The notes: a model not told the origin generated them from the letters alone. A stretch of DNA of 64,000 bases from Aphanomyces cochlioides (GCA_019828595.1 JAHQRK010000030.1:730968-794967); one strand, 5' to 3'. Shown: positions 21,603 to 35,200, counted from the first letter of the stretch. Made by a program: numbers and translations.

Positions 21603-22190
21603 TTAGCGCTTCTAAAGCCAGACACACTTGCAGATTCATTTCATCTGTGGACGCACATTTTGTCCACTTCGCCTTGTCCACAAGAGTGTCCTCGGTCAGT
21701 CTCCAACTTTCCATTTCATTCACTTTGTTCACTACATTCCAACTGTCGTGTATAATCATATTGTTGAAAGGATGGATCTCTTTCTGTTCTAAATCTCGGT
21801 ACGAAAGTCGTTTTTTGGCCATAACTTTATCAATTCTGCTCCGATTTGCATGAAACCAGTTGCAAACGATAGGTTTTGATCATACCTATCGTTTGGCACC
21901 GGTGGCGTGGCAAAAGAACGATTTACGCCCGAGTTATGCGCAAAAAACGACTTTTACGCGCAAACAGGTTGTCCAAAGGATGTGCATGTCTTTCGTTTAA
22001 TATATTTGACATCCGTTATCCATACGAACAGCCAACGCTCTCACGACTCGTGTCATTGAAACAATAGTTCATCATGATTGGAATTCATTCCTGGACATTC
22101 AAATATTCAAATACAGGTTGTAGGAATGTATAAAAACCGGAAGGACGAAATTAGTGTGTGTGTCCAGAAGTGATAAAAGTTAAAACGTAG

Positions 22191-22416
22191 TGGAGAAGCA
22201 GGGTATCGATCCCTGTACCTCCCGCATGCTAAGCGGTTTATTGAGTATATTACCTAGGTTATAGTGGATATGAACTACTTTAACTCAGCTGGACCAGGTC
22301 TAACGGCTTTGTCTTGATAGTTCTACCTTTTCGGTAGTACAGCGATTCGACACGTTTTTACAGAACGGCCACTCCCGCATGCTAAGCGGGCGCTCTACCA
22401 TCTGAGCTACATCCCC
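22191..22416 (-). pseudogene. tRNA-Ala split by truncated SINE-A copy 5
   Basis: The 3' part is 22191-22236 and the 5' part 22373-22416; same arrangement as 20833-21058. Confidence 0.93.
22237..22372 (-). mobile_element. SINE-A copy 5, 5'-truncated
   Basis: This 136-bp copy has the same truncation point as copy 4, so both derive from one insertion that was duplicated with its unit. Confidence 0.9.
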
Positions 22417-22945
22417 TTCAATTTCGATTGGACTGCCATCACCAACATCGACCGCTTTCAAGTCAACGAACGCGGTAGCCAGCTTCAAGACATACTGTTT
22501 GTGCTCTGGGCTCTTCTGTGTGCTTCCAACCTTCACTATATTTGGACAACGCACAACGCCGCCAAGTTCGAATCGAAGGAGCCGCCTCCGCCAGAAATTT
22601 GGCAAGAAGTCAGCTTCATCCGATGGCATGCATCGATCCGCAGATGGCTTCGCCTCCAAGAAGTTGACAGCCCTCAACGAGTGGAAGCAATTTCAGCAAT
22701 CAATACTTTGCATAGACAACCTGTCTATCGCCCACTGGTAGCCAAGTACCCGACTTTGCTCGCGCTCCAACCTTCAGCCCCAAATTAACAAGCCCCAAGT
22801 ATTTATTCAACAAGTCAAAAATCGCTGTACTCCAAAGCCCAAAGTAGAAAATCTGCTGAAGCATTTGGAAGTGGGATGAGCCGTTAGTAGGCAATATTAG
22901 TATTAGTAGATATTGAAAGTCTATTAATATACCTCCCCATTGCAG
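22417..22945 (+). mobile_element. LINE-B1 3' fragment 2
   Basis: This matches fragment 1 but lacks its 2-nt deletion. It was duplicated together with SINE-A copy 5 as part of the 1360-bp composite unit. Confidence 0.92.
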
Positions 22946-22959
22946 TGAGCTACATCCCC
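22946..22959 (-). repeat. Target-site duplication: copy of tRNA 5' end
   Basis: Right-hand 14-nt duplicate TGAGCTACATCCCC from the LINE-B1 fragment 2 insertion. Confidence 0.9.
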
Positions 22960-23550
22960 TTCTTAGCGCTTCTAAAGCCAGACACACTTGCAGATTCATT
23001 TCATCTGTGGACGCACATTTTGTCCACTTCGCCTTGTCCACAAGAGTGTCCTCGGTCAGTCTCCAACTTTCCATTTCATTCACTTTGTTCACTACATTCC
23101 AACTGTCGTGTATAATCATATTGTTGAAAGGATGGATCTCTTTCTGTTCTAAATCTCGGTACGAAAGTCGTTTTTTGGCCATAACTTTATCAATTCTGCT
23201 CCGATTTGCATGAAACCAGTTGCAAACGATAGGTTTTGATCATACCTATCGTTTGGCACCGGTGGCGTGGCAAAAGAACGATTTACGCCCGAGTTATGCG
23301 CAAAAAACGACTTTTACGCGCAAACAGGTTGTCCAAAGGATGTGCATGTCTTTCGTTTAATATATTTGACATCCGTTATCCATACGAACAGCCAACGCTC
23401 TCACGACTCGTGTCATTGAAACAATAGTTCATCATGATTGGAATTCATTCCTGGACATTCAAATATTCAAATACAGGTTGTAGGAATGTATAAAAACCGG
23501 AAGGACGAAATTAGTGTGTGTGTCCAGAAGTGATAAAAGTTAAAACGTAG

Positions 23551-23623
23551 TGGAGAAGCAGGGTATCGATCCCTGTACCTCCCGCATGCTAAGCGGGCGC
23601 TCTACCATCTGAGCTACATCCCC
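23551..23623 (-). tRNA. tRNA-Ala (AGC), array copy
   Basis: Uninterrupted copy with the same sequence as 504-576. Confidence 0.92.
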
Positions 23624-24214
23624 TTCTTAGCGCTTCTAAAGCCAGACACACTTGCAGATTCATTTCATCTGTGGACGCACATTTTGTCCACTTCGCCTTG
23701 TCCACAAGAGTGTCCTCGGTCAGTCTCCAACTTTCCATTTCATTCACTTTGTTCACTACATTCCAACTGTCGTGTATAATCATATTGTTGAAAGGATGGA
23801 TCTCTTTCTGTTCTAAATCTCGGTACGAAAGTCGTTTTTTGGCCATAACTTTATCAATTCTGCTCCGATTTGCATGAAACCAGTTGCAAACGATAGGTTT
23901 TGATCATACCTATCGTTTGGCACCGGTGGCGTGGCAAAAGAACGATTTACGCCCGAGTTATGCGCAAAAAACGACTTTTACGCGCAAACAGGTTGTCCAA
24001 AGGATGTGCATGTCTTTCGTTTAATATATTTGACATCCGTTATCCATACGAACAGCCAACGCTCTCACGACTCGTGTCATTGAAACAATAGTTCATCATG
24101 ATTGGAATTCATTCCTGGACATTCAAATATTCAAATACAGGTTGTAGGAATGTATAAAAACCGGAAGGACGAAATTAGTGTGTGTGTCCAGAAGTGATAA
24201 AAGTTAAAACGTAG

Positions 24215-24287
24215 TGGAGAAGCAGGGTATCGATCCCTGTACCTCCCGCATGCTAAGCGGGCGCTCTACCATCTGAGCTACATCCCC
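24215..24287 (-). tRNA. tRNA-Ala (AGC), array copy, LINE-B1 at its 5' end
   Basis: All 73 nt are present, but LINE-B1 starts at the next base, so the normal 5' flank has been replaced. With internal A and B boxes the gene might still be transcribed. Confidence 0.9.
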
Positions 24288-27200
24288 TAAACGTACGCAC
24301 GTTCAAGCTATTCCCCAAGCAGCTTTGCAGGCGACCACATGGAACACAAAGTGGTCCTCTCCTGCGAGCAGCGAGCTCCCGACCGAAGTTACTGGCGCCT
24401 CCCCCGTGAGCTCTTAAAGAACCCTCAAGTAGTCGCAGCGATCAAGGCCGAAGCCAATCAACTTTTGGACGAGATGCGCGCAGACGACACTCAAAACTTT
24501 GGCGCAAAGTGGTACGGCTGGTTGAAGAGAATGAAGAAGCGTCTCCAAGTCAGTCATCGCCAGTACATTGACTCGATGAAGTACACACTCAACAGCCTCA
24601 AGATGAAGTGGCTTACTTCCCGCCGAGCATTCGACATGGGACTCGTTGAGACATCCATTGTTAATACCGCCCGTCAAGCCCTTGACACTGCCCGCAGCGA
24701 GTACCGACAGTTCAACCTGGATCAGCAATTCGACTTTCACGCCAACGTCAACGAGCGAGGTACCAGTCACTTTTTTCGTCGACCCAAGGGGATCAAAGTG
24801 CCGCTCTCGTCCGTGACAATCAACGGTGCAACGTCGACTGACCCGTCTGAAGTCAAGGCTGGTTTTACGTCTCATTGGAAAAACATCATGGTCACTCCAA
24901 GAGACCAACCACCGTTGAATCGGGCCCGTCGCCGAGCTATCATTCGAGCCATTACTCGACGTCTCACTCAAGAACAGCGCGACGCTCTGGAAAGTCCTCT
25001 CACGGCGGAAGACCTGTGCGGCGCGCTCAAGTCTATGAACCCGAACAAGTCTCCTGGTTCAGACGGCTGGCCTGCAGCTTTCTTTCAAGTCTCCCCGGAC
25101 GTATTCGCCCAAATCCTGCTCAAGGTGTTCAACTACCAACTCACCCATCACGGTCACCTCCTGCTCCAACAACGCCGAAGTGCAGTGGCGCTCTTGTTCA
25201 AGGCTGGAGACAGAGGCGACCCTGGCAACTATCGGCCGATTACTCTCATGTCGGTTGAAGTCAAGATTCTATCGCGGGCGCTGGCCTACCGTCTTGCACA
25301 AGTTGCCCCATACCTCGCTCACCCAAGCCAAGCTGGTTTTGTCCCTGGCCGTCGCTTGCACGACCACGTGATGCTGGTACAAGCATTGCAGACTTTCTGT
25401 ACCAATGAAGACCACGACTACTACGCGACGTTTCTCGACTTTTCCAAGGCATACGATATGGTTGACCAAGGCTTTCTCTTCGACGTACTCAAGGAGATGA
25501 ACATCGGTCCCACATTTGTGTCTTGGGTTCAGTTGCTTTACAATACGCCTCTGGTCCAGATCATTTTCAACGACGGTCTTGGCCCTACCATACGGCCTAC
25601 CCGCGGAGTCAAGCAAGGTTGCCCCCTATCGTGCATGCTCTTCGTACTTTACCTCGAGCCACTCGGCGAAATGCTACGCGGATCTCCTGATTTTGGTATT
25701 CCCCTTCCAAATGGAGACTCACTGACGAGCATCTACTTTGCCGACGACACGACTCTACTCTCGTCATCCCTCCAAGCGGCGGTCGAGCAAATGGCAATTG
25801 TCGAAGACTTTTGCTCTGTGTCTGGAGCTCGTCTCAACGTTGCCAAGTGCATGACTTTGGCGCTCAACAACAATCTCGATATCGAAGACATCGACGATGG
25901 TGGCCTCTTGAACGTCTTGCCGAGCGAGAAGCCAGTGAAATACCTTGGTATTCTCTTTGGCCACCGACTGCCGCGCGATTTTCAAGTCCAGCAACTGAAC
26001 GACAAGTTTCTGGCTGCGTTTCAAACGTGGGGAAGTCGTGCGCGAACCATCCAAGGCCGCAAACTCATCGTATCGACCATGTTGTTGTCGTTGTTATGGC
26101 ATGTCACGGCTGCAGTGTATGTGCCTCCAACGATGGTTGCCGTTTGGCAAAGAATGGTCAACAAGTACATCCTTGGTCGGAAGACGCAAATCACCGACCA
26201 TCATCGCTCAACTATTTGCCGCAAGTGGCAGTTCGATCAAAAACTCGGCCTCGGTATTCCGCATGTGGCTTCGAAGCTTCGGACTCAGCGACTGCTGCGG
26301 CTCCAACTCTTGATGCAGCCCAATTCACCCAACACATTTGCCCCATGGAAGTTGCTTGTCAAGAGACAATTTTCCCGTGTCATGAACAAGCTGTATCGCG
26401 ACACCCACCCGTTCGACTTTCTCACGTACTTCCCCAACCACAGCTCCAAGTGGTTGTTTTTGTGGGAGCTGCATCCTCTTTGGCACGACATTTGGCATCA
26501 ATGGGCCGCCACACCTATGGCCAAGCGAACCGCTTCGCCACCAAGCCTCGAAGAACTTTTGAACCTCCCCGTGTGGCTGACATCCTACCCCGCTCTGCAA
26601 GTTGGTCCTGCGGGTGCTACATCAAATGTCGTGAAGACTGCTCTGTGTCGTCGATGGTGTAGACATGCGTCTCAAAACGGTTTCCACTGCCTCAAAGACT
26701 TCTTGACACGGCAAGGGACATGGCCTACAAGAGCTGCGTTTATTGATCGACTGTCATCCAACAACCGTGCGGCACAAGTGACGTTACAAGCGAACGGCGC
26801 GATGGGATTTGCAGCACCCGAACGTGCTGGTCAAGTTTATAGCCACCTCACCAAGATATTCGACCAAGTCCTCCGCACGTCTGGCGTTCGAACTGGAACT
26901 GCTTTGACCGATATCGATACAACAAGTCACCCTTTCAAGGCACTTTTCAAAGATCAATTGCTATCCTTCGAGCGTTGGCCCAAGCGACTCGTATCACGTT
27001 TGGCGCATCACGCCCCTTCGGATGGAAAACCGCACCCAGTGGCGACATCGTCCCGCGTCGAGCAACAAGATATTGCGACCTACGTGCGACTCATCCGCAA
27101 AACATGCCGTTGGCCGCCTCCCCTCCATGGCGACGTTTGGTTTCGACTGTTGTTCAACATGCTGCCTGTCAACTCGCGCTTGTTCTACTTGCAACCTCAG

Positions 27201-27858
27201 CAGCCAGACGTAATTTGCTGTGTCTATACCAATTGCGACGCACCGGAGAACCAACACCACGCCTTCCACACCTGCTCTCGCGTGTATCCCCTTTGGCGTT
27301 TTCACGCGACCGCTTGGCGATGCTTCGGTGTCAATTTCGATTGGACTGCCATCACCAACATCGACCGCTTTCAAGTCAACGAACGCGGTAGCCAGCTTCA
27401 AGACATACTGTTTGTGCTCTGGGCTCTTCTGTGTGCTTCCAACCTTCACTATATTTGGACAACGCACAACGCCGCCAAGTTCGAATCGAAGGAGCCGCCT
27501 CCGCCAGAAATTTGGCAAGAAGTCAGCTTCATCCGATGGCATGCATCGATCCGCAGATGGCTTCGCCTCCAAGAAGTTGACAGCCCTCAACGAGTGGAAG
27601 CAATTTCAGCAATCAATACTTTGCATAGACAACCTGTCTATCGCCCACTGGTAGCCAAGTACCCGACTTTGCTCGCGCTCCAACCTTCAGCCCCAAATTA
27701 ACAAGCCCCAAGTATTTATTCAACAAGTCAAAAATCGCTGTACTCCAAAGCCCAAAGTAGAAAATCTGCTGAAGCATTTGGAAGTGGGATGAGCCGTTAG
27801 TAGGCAATATTAGTATTAGTAGATATTGAAAGTCTATTAATATACCTCCCCATTGCAG
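24288..27858 (+). mobile_element. LINE-B1, 5'-truncated non-LTR retrotransposon
   Basis: This 3,571-bp element runs opposite to the tRNA. It begins inside the endonuclease domain and lacks ORF1 and most of that domain. The flanking duplication TGAGCTACATCCCC (24274-24287 and 27859-27872) is tRNA nt 1-14. The rest of ORF2 is open. A 157-bp 3' UTR follows and no ORF3 is present. The 3' end has a hairpin (about 27818-27842) before CTCCCCATTGCAG. Confidence 0.95.
24339..27701 (+). pseudogene. LINE-B1 ORF2 remainder: reverse transcriptase
   Basis: 1,120 codons are open from the first ATG. The frame also stays open upstream of that ATG to near the element edge, where the last endonuclease motif (GDH) is still readable, so the ATG is not a true start. 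Reverse transcriptase motifs include NYRPITLMSVEVK, FLDFSKAYDMVD, RGVKQGCPLSC and FADD at 467-470 (25737-25748). A cysteine/histidine cluster beginning near residue 960 (CCVYTNC, then HAFHTC) is the C-terminal zinc finger. Without ORF1 and the endonuclease this copy cannot move by itself. The protein is clearly related to the ORF2 at 42924-47061 but diverged, so the two are subfamilies. Confidence 0.93.
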
Positions 27859-27872
27859 TGAGCTACATCCCC
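27859..27872 (-). repeat. Target-site duplication: copy of tRNA 5' end
   Basis: Right-hand 14-nt duplicate from the LINE-B1 insertion; the 664-bp array resumes here. Confidence 0.9.
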
Positions 27873-28463
27873 TTCTTAGCGCTTCTAAAGCCAGACACAC
27901 TTGCAGATTCATTTCATCTGTGGACGCACATTTTGTCCACTTCGCCTTGTCCACAAGAGTGTCCTCGGTCAGTCTCCAACTTTCCATTTCATTCACTTTG
28001 TTCACTACATTCCAACTGTCGTGTATAATCATATTGTTGAAAGGATGGATCTCTTTCTGTTCTAAATCTCGGTACGAAAGTCGTTTTTTGGCCATAACTT
28101 TATCAATTCTGCTCCGATTTGCATGAAACCAGTTGCAAACGATAGGTTTTGATCATACCTATCGTTTGGCACCGGTGGCGTGGCAAAAGAACGATTTACG
28201 CCCGAGTTATGCGCAAAAAACGACTTTTACGCGCAAACAGGTTGTCCAAAGGATGTGCATGTCTTTCGTTTAATATATTTGACATCCGTTATCCATACGA
28301 ACAGCCAACGCTCTCACGACTCGTGTCATTGAAACAATAGTTCATCATGATTGGAATTCATTCCTGGACATTCAAATATTCAAATACAGGTTGTAGGAAT
28401 GTATAAAAACCGGAAGGACGAAATTAGTGTGTGTGTCCAGAAGTGATAAAAGTTAAAACGTAG

Positions 28464-28536
28464 TGGAGAAGCAGGGTATCGATCCCTGTACCTCCCGCAT
28501 GCTAAGCGGGCGCTCTACCATCTGAGCTACATCCCC
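28464..28536 (-). tRNA. tRNA-Ala (AGC), array copy
   Basis: Same sequence as 504-576. Confidence 0.92.
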
Positions 28537-29127
28537 TTCTTAGCGCTTCTAAAGCCAGACACACTTGCAGATTCATTTCATCTGTGGACGCACATTTTGT
28601 CCACTTCGCCTTGTCCACAAGAGTGTCCTCGGTCAGTCTCCAACTTTCCATTTCATTCACTTTGTTCACTACATTCCAACTGTCGTGTATAATCATATTG
28701 TTGAAAGGATGGATCTCTTTCTGTTCTAAATCTCGGTACGAAAGTCGTTTTTTGGCCATAACTTTATCAATTCTGCTCCGATTTGCATGAAACCAGTTGC
28801 AAACGATAGGTTTTGATCATACCTATCGTTTGGCACCGGTGGCGTGGCAAAAGAACGATTTACGCCCGAGTTATGCGCAAAAAACGACTTTTACGCGCAA
28901 ACAGGTTGTCCAAAGGATGTGCATGTCTTTCGTTTAATATATTTGACATCCGTTATCCATACGAACAGCCAACGCTCTCACGACTCGTGTCATTGAAACA
29001 ATAGTTCATCATGATTGGAATTCATTCCTGGACATTCAAATATTCAAATACAGGTTGTAGGAATGTATAAAAACCGGAAGGACGAAATTAGTGTGTGTGT
29101 CCAGAAGTGATAAAAGTTAAAACGTAG

Positions 29128-29200
29128 TGGAGAAGCAGGGTATCGATCCCTGTACCTCCCGCATGCTAAGCGGGCGCTCTACCATCTGAGCTACATCCCC
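29128..29200 (-). tRNA. tRNA-Ala (AGC), array copy
   Basis: Same sequence as 504-576. Confidence 0.92.
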
Positions 29201-29791
29201 TTCTTAGCGCTTCTAAAGCCAGACACACTTGCAGATTCATTTCATCTGTGGACGCACATTTTGTCCACTTCGCCTTGTCCACAAGAGTGTCCTCGGTCAG
29301 TCTCCAACTTTCCATTTCATTCACTTTGTTCACTACATTCCAACTGTCGTGTATAATCATATTGTTGAAAGGATGGATCTCTTTCTGTTCTAAATCTCGG
29401 TACGAAAGTCGTTTTTTGGCCATAACTTTATCAATTCTGCTCCGATTTGCATGAAACCAGTTGCAAACGATAGGTTTTGATCATACCTATCGTTTGGCAC
29501 CGGTGGCGTGGCAAAAGAACGATTTACGCCCGAGTTATGCGCAAAAAACGACTTTTACGCGCAAACAGGTTGTCCAAAGGATGTGCATGTCTTTCGTTTA
29601 ATATATTTGACATCCGTTATCCATACGAACAGCCAACGCTCTCACGACTCGTGTCATTGAAACAATAGTTCATCATGATTGGAATTCATTCCTGGACATT
29701 CAAATATTCAAATACAGGTTGTAGGAATGTATAAAAACCGGAAGGACGAAATTAGTGTGTGTGTCCAGAAGTGATAAAAGTTAAAACGTAG

Positions 29792-29837
29792 TGGAGAAGC
29801 AGGGTATCGATCCCTGTACCTCCCGCATGCTAAGCGG
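29792..29837 (-). pseudogene. tRNA-Ala 3' part, split by LINE-A copy 2
   Basis: tRNA nt 28-73. The 5' part is at 39066-39109; the 17-nt duplication is at 29821-29837 and 39066-39082. Confidence 0.95.
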
Positions 29838-32274
29838 TTAACTGAGTATATTAAAGAATTAATATGGCCCAAAAGGGCCGCAAACTAGACTTTCGATTTT
29901 GGCTTCATAGGTCGCATAATAAATATGTGTTGCGAAATGTGACCTTGGAAGGTTCTTGTGGAAAATCGTCCAGTGTTGCTTAACCGAAATAGACTTGGGT
30001 GTGGGGTAATTTGGAGGAACCATGGCAGAAAGAAAATGTTGCATGGCGATTCAGGCTGTGAAAAAATTCAAGAGTATAGAGAAGAGCCATACAAGCAACT
30101 TTCTTTTCATGACCATCTTGATCCGAGTTGGTGGTGGCGAGATACGAGGCAATTTCGGGTTGACTGTGGAGGACTTGAAAATTTGTATACAAAAGTCTTG
30201 ATAAAAATTCCAAGTGGAGGTACGCAGTGAAAAAGGCCAAGTAAATAAAAGCTTGAGTTGGGGTCGATCCATGAATAAATAAATCGACAGGAGAGGAAGG
30301 CCAAAAATTGACAAAAGGGTCGAAACAGAGTAAAATCAGGCCCAAGGAAAATAAATTGGCAAGAGGTAGGAGCCCAAAAAATCCAAAAAGGTCGTGGCCA
30401 ATTTAATTCGACCTCAGGAGGCCGAATTAAATCGCTGGAACCATGGGAAAAGCTGGGTTTGAGAGAAAAGACCATCCAAAATAAAATGTTCTTGGACGAT
30501 TTGACCAGCCAAAAAAATCAACGAGGTCGGTCGTTCCATGACAAGCAAAGTTGATTTCAGGAGCGTCTTCGTCGGAGTTGAAGGTGGCGAGATAGAGGGA
30601 AAATCCCTTGTGGGTTGGGCTTTTGGGGTAAACCTCCCAAAAATAATAAAAAAGGGTAAAATATTTGGGAGGTGCCATTTTGACATGCGCCATGCGCGGA
30701 TAGGTCTCGAGCGCGAGCATCGTCGGAGCTGGATTTCGAACGGCGCCGCGGTGCATGGAGCCACTTGGCAGAATCGTAGCGACGATACGTACGAAGGATA
30801 GCGCACCATTAGAATCGCCATAGGTAGTGTGTAGCGGGAGAGCGCTAGCCAAAACCAGTGGTTTTTCCAATCGGGCGTCTCGGCGGCCAAATTTGAAGGA
30901 GTCATAACTTCCGAACGGCTATGAGATAGATAGCCATACTTGGTGTCCTCCATCAATGGAGGCTAGCGGTGGATGCACCATATTAATCGGTGCATATAGA
31001 GTCGTGTAGCTGAAATGAGCTACGATGGTCGTTTTGGAGCCTTATCGGCTCAAAATGGTTTGGAATCGGAAGTTGGGTTCCTGTGCTGCTATCATGGTGC
31101 TTGATAGCTCAAATCCATCGCGAGGACATTCTCGAGCCTCTCCAACTCTAAGTTGGGCGATCGGAGTTGATTTGCGTTCAGGAGCCATTCCGATGAGTTT
31201 TAGCCATTTCACCAAAAGTTGTCGGGGCGACGGCAAGTAGGTTCCAGGGCTTCAATCATCGCTCTTGATGGCTTAAAACACTCGTCTAGCCATGATAGGA
31301 TGGAAAAGAGTCATAGCCGGTCGATAGGAAATGATTTGCGACCTGTAGCCGACTTAAGGTTTTGTAGCCGGTGGATAGGGGCGGTTGACATTTTGGATTG
31401 AGGATTGCGAGCAAACCAGGATGTTTCAGGGCGTTCTAACGCTTTGGCTAGTCGTAATAAGTGGTGGAGCCACCCACTAGACCCCTAGATGTCACTCGGT
31501 GACCGTAGGGAAAGCGTTCGAGTTGTCCTGGTGTTTCACCGGTTTGGGTGACAGTCCAAAATGGGTTCGTGGTTTTGAACCATAGATCTGCAATATGTGC
31601 TAGTTGGTGTCGGCATAGAGCTCGATTCAACTGAGATAACAAGCCACTAAACGTAGAAATCCACGCAGTAGGTCGAGAGAAATTTCACTTTTGGTGACGG
31701 GTTGAAACCGGTTCAAAATGGGTGTCACCGGGTCGAATTTCCTTTCGAATTTTGTTTCGCGAGTTTGGCGAGGTTTGAGCACTCGCAAACTGGCACATCT
31801 TGAGGAGGAGACATGGGAGAATCTTTTAGGCACCGTGGCGCAATTTTCCCGAACAAAAAGTGTGCACTCGATTTTGAGATTTCGCCCCCAGGGGGAGACG
31901 TCGTAACAATTTTCAAAGTGTTGTTGTGAGAGAACCACTGCACTTTTTTGCAATCTAACGCTTGCGTTTGTCTGCTTGGGATGTCTAGCAACCCTGATGA
32001 CCATTAGAATGTCTGAAATGATCGTCAGAGCAATGCCAGAGTTGTCGATAGTTTTGCCATTTTGGGTGAACGGATAAAGTCAAGTCGATTTTGTGAACGA
32101 CTCGGCATGAGATAAAGTTACTTGGTGTGTTCATAGAGCTCTGTTAGCTGGGGCTAACGAGCCATCAAACGCATGAAAAGGCCAAGTGGGTCGCGAGAAA
32201 ATCCACTTTGAGTTTTCCCATTGGTTTGGGTGACTTAGGTGAATTTCTTCAAAGGTTGCAATATAACATGCCTT

Positions 32275-35200
32275 TTAAGGTTCCAAGGTCTCGTTTTGAG
32301 ATTGTGGTAAGATTTGGGCAGAGAACCACTCATTCTGGTGCAAACTATGAAGCACCGATGTCAAGGAAGCCTTCGTGGAGTCGTCCAAGGAGGCTCGATT
32401 GACTTGGTACAGATGCCGCTTTATAATGTGTCCTGCTAAGCTGGATATCGTCATAGGTGTTTTGTTAGGTAAATCTGGACGGTAAATCCGGTCGCACCGA
32501 GTTTTCCAAATTGTATACCAAATACAAGATAAAAAAATTGGCCACAGCAAATTAAATCCAGCTTGGAGGTCTTTGTCTTGGAGTGCTATAGGAGAGAAGA
32601 ATATTTTTTCCATGGTAGTTGGCCAAGTAAAGTTAAGGGATCTGGCCATGGATTTAAATGGACTCCAACATGCTCGAGTATATGGACAGTCCAAGGTGAA
32701 ATGTTTATACGTCTCCACTTCATGACAGAAAATACAAGTGTTCGGGATATCGTCCGAGTACTTGAATTTGTATCGGAGAGGTAAGGCTCGTATAAGCAGT
32801 CGATATATGAAAGCACTATACGTTGGCAGAATAAATTTGGGCTGCCTGTAGAATGCGACCACTTTAATATTTTCCTTGTGGGCATAAAAATCCGAGGGTA
32901 CCAATAAATGCGCTGTGGGTAAAACCTCCTGAGCTGATTTGGATTTAAATTCATGAGTTAAATCATCCAAGGTGGCATCAATAAAGGGTAAAAAGCCATC
33001 TTTAAAATTTCCAGCCCAAGTAATTTCGGTAGCCGTTTGCCGATAAGGTGTAGGCTGACGAAAATTAATTTCTGTGTCCTCGGGTGGAGATGGAAGGATA
33101 GACTTAAGTCTTCCGTGTAGAGCATACCACCATTTATGATCGGGAGTGGCTAAATGGCGTCTTGAGCATTGAGATTTAATCCAATCTAACAGGATTTTCC
33201 GATCCATAAGATTGCCATTTTCATCGAGTAGGTGGCGAACATGGGTAAAATTTAATTTTGCCAGTGATACAGCATAATCATAAGTCTTTGGATAGCAGTG
33301 TTCAAAGACAGTTTTCTCCAAGGGTAAGAATTGATTGTGCCAAAGTGGAAAATTTCCATCGACTTGTACTGTGGGAAATTTAAGTGGGGTTGGAGATAAG
33401 GATAACCATAGTCGAGTAAATGCTTACCAGAGAGGTGGAACCTTATCTTGGTGTGATATGGCTTTGTACATACTAGAGTGTGGACTCATGAAAAGGAGAT
33501 CATAAAAATTTCCCCATGGACTGAAGGCTCTGGAGAGTAAATATTCTCCAATGGATAGCCATGCTGGCAATTTCGTTTGACCATACGAGTTGTGAGGTGG
33601 TGCTAGGAGTAGCTTGAAGCATTTAAAGGTCATGACCCGGTGTAGTTTTGACCACCAGTGGGTAGACGATTTAAATCCGAGACCACCTTGTGCTTTTGGA
33701 AGGAAAATAATGTCCGAGTTGAATTGATGCAAATAACGTTGAGTCGAATATGGATCAATTGTATCGCCGTGAATAAATTGCTTGGCGACCTTGTCGAATA
33801 GTTTGGCATATTCTTTGTCGATCGGAATAAATTGGAGTTGATACCAGAGCACAGGAAAACAAATTGACCTTAGGATTGTCACTTTTCCGGGTAGGGTTCG
33901 TGCTCGATAAGACCATAGTTGTGTTCTTGAGACCAATTTCTCCAATAGCGAATTTAAACGTGTTGTGGCTGTGATGTTGGGAGAAATTAAAAGGCCCAAC
34001 GATTTAGCAGGTTTGTCATCAGTAATAGCCAAAGGTGCCAGGTCTGGAGGTAAATTGGCATGGGTTAATAATTCTGTCTTGGAGAGATTTAACTTGAAAC
34101 CAGAGATATCACAGAATTTTTTGACGATGTCGAGTTGGAGTTGCAACGTCGATGTATTTTTGGAGTACAATTGGGAGTCGTCTGCATAATAGCTCCCGGT
34201 GTGAGTGTGATGACCAATTCGTATGCCCAAATCTTTTCTCTTGCGTATGGCTAAACACATAGGTTCTAGCGCCAAGACAAATAAAAGAGGTGATAATGGG
34301 TCGCCTTGTAAAACACCACGTTGGATCTTAAATGGGTTGGATAAATGTCCATTGACAATAATTCGTCCACGACGATTTGAATAAAGCACTTTGACCATGT
34401 TGAGAAAGGACGGTGGAAAATTAAATTCCTTCAGGGTTGCCAATAAATAGGAATGGTTGACCCTATCAAAGGCTTTTTCAAAGTCCAAGAGGGCCACAAT
34501 AGACTCGGAGGAATAAAACTTCATAAAGTGATTCAGGTCTTCCAAGCGCAGTAAATTGGTTTGGATTGATCGACCACGAATAAAACCTGTTTGATCCGGG
34601 TGGACTATCGACTGAATGATTCTCTGCATTCGTTCTGCAAGGACCATTGTGAGGATTTTCACGTCGATATTGACCAAGCTGATGGGACGGTAATTTTTTG
34701 GGAGTAGTTTGTCGTCCTTTTTGTACAGCAGTACAATTAAACTTGTCAATTGGGAGGGTGCCAAGTTGGAGTGAGAGTTGATTTGGTAATAGTATAGCAT
34801 TTCCAAAGCCAGGGACCATTCATGGGGAAACATTTTCAAAATTTCGTAGGGCAGTGAATTTGGCCCAGGAGTTGAATTCCGTTTGGAGTGTTTAATGGCA
34901 AAATAAAATTCGTTTGCCGTGAGAGGAGCCCCAATAAATCTCTTGTCGTCGATATTGAGTCGGCGAGATATCAGAGTTTTTAAATACTTGGCCATTCTTT
35001 CCTTGTCAACTGCCTCATGGTCGCCATACAGGTCAGAATAAAACTCGTGGAGTGTCGAGGAAATTGATTGTTGATCAGAAGCAATATTTCCATTGGACAT
35101 TTTGAGTGCCTTGAAGGGAGATTTTTGTAAAGGGATTGTGCGAGGTGGCTTCAGGTGAAATTTGGTACACCTTTCCGCTTTCTCGAGATGAGTTTGCATA

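Larger units (their letters stand above)
16419..24287. repeat. tRNA-Ala array block 2, units enlarged by insertions
   Basis: The 664-bp units continue here, but five carry a SINE-A insertion in the tRNA and two of those also carry a LINE-B fragment. Unit spacing is 1037, 1039 and 1039 bp for SINE-bearing units, 664 bp for clean ones, and 1360 bp for the SINE plus LINE-B units. Equal spacing of identical composites indicates copying of whole units after insertion. Confidence 0.93.
27859..29837. repeat. tRNA-Ala array block 3
   Basis: Nearly three 664-bp units with two whole tRNA genes and one tRNA 3' part, between LINE-B1 and LINE-A copy 2. Nothing else is recognised between the tRNAs. Confidence 0.95.

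Noticed and set aside
24414..27590. Minus-strand frames opposite LINE-B1 ORF2 (up to 198 codons)
   Set aside because: They are shadows of the ORF2 coding strand with no motif of their own.
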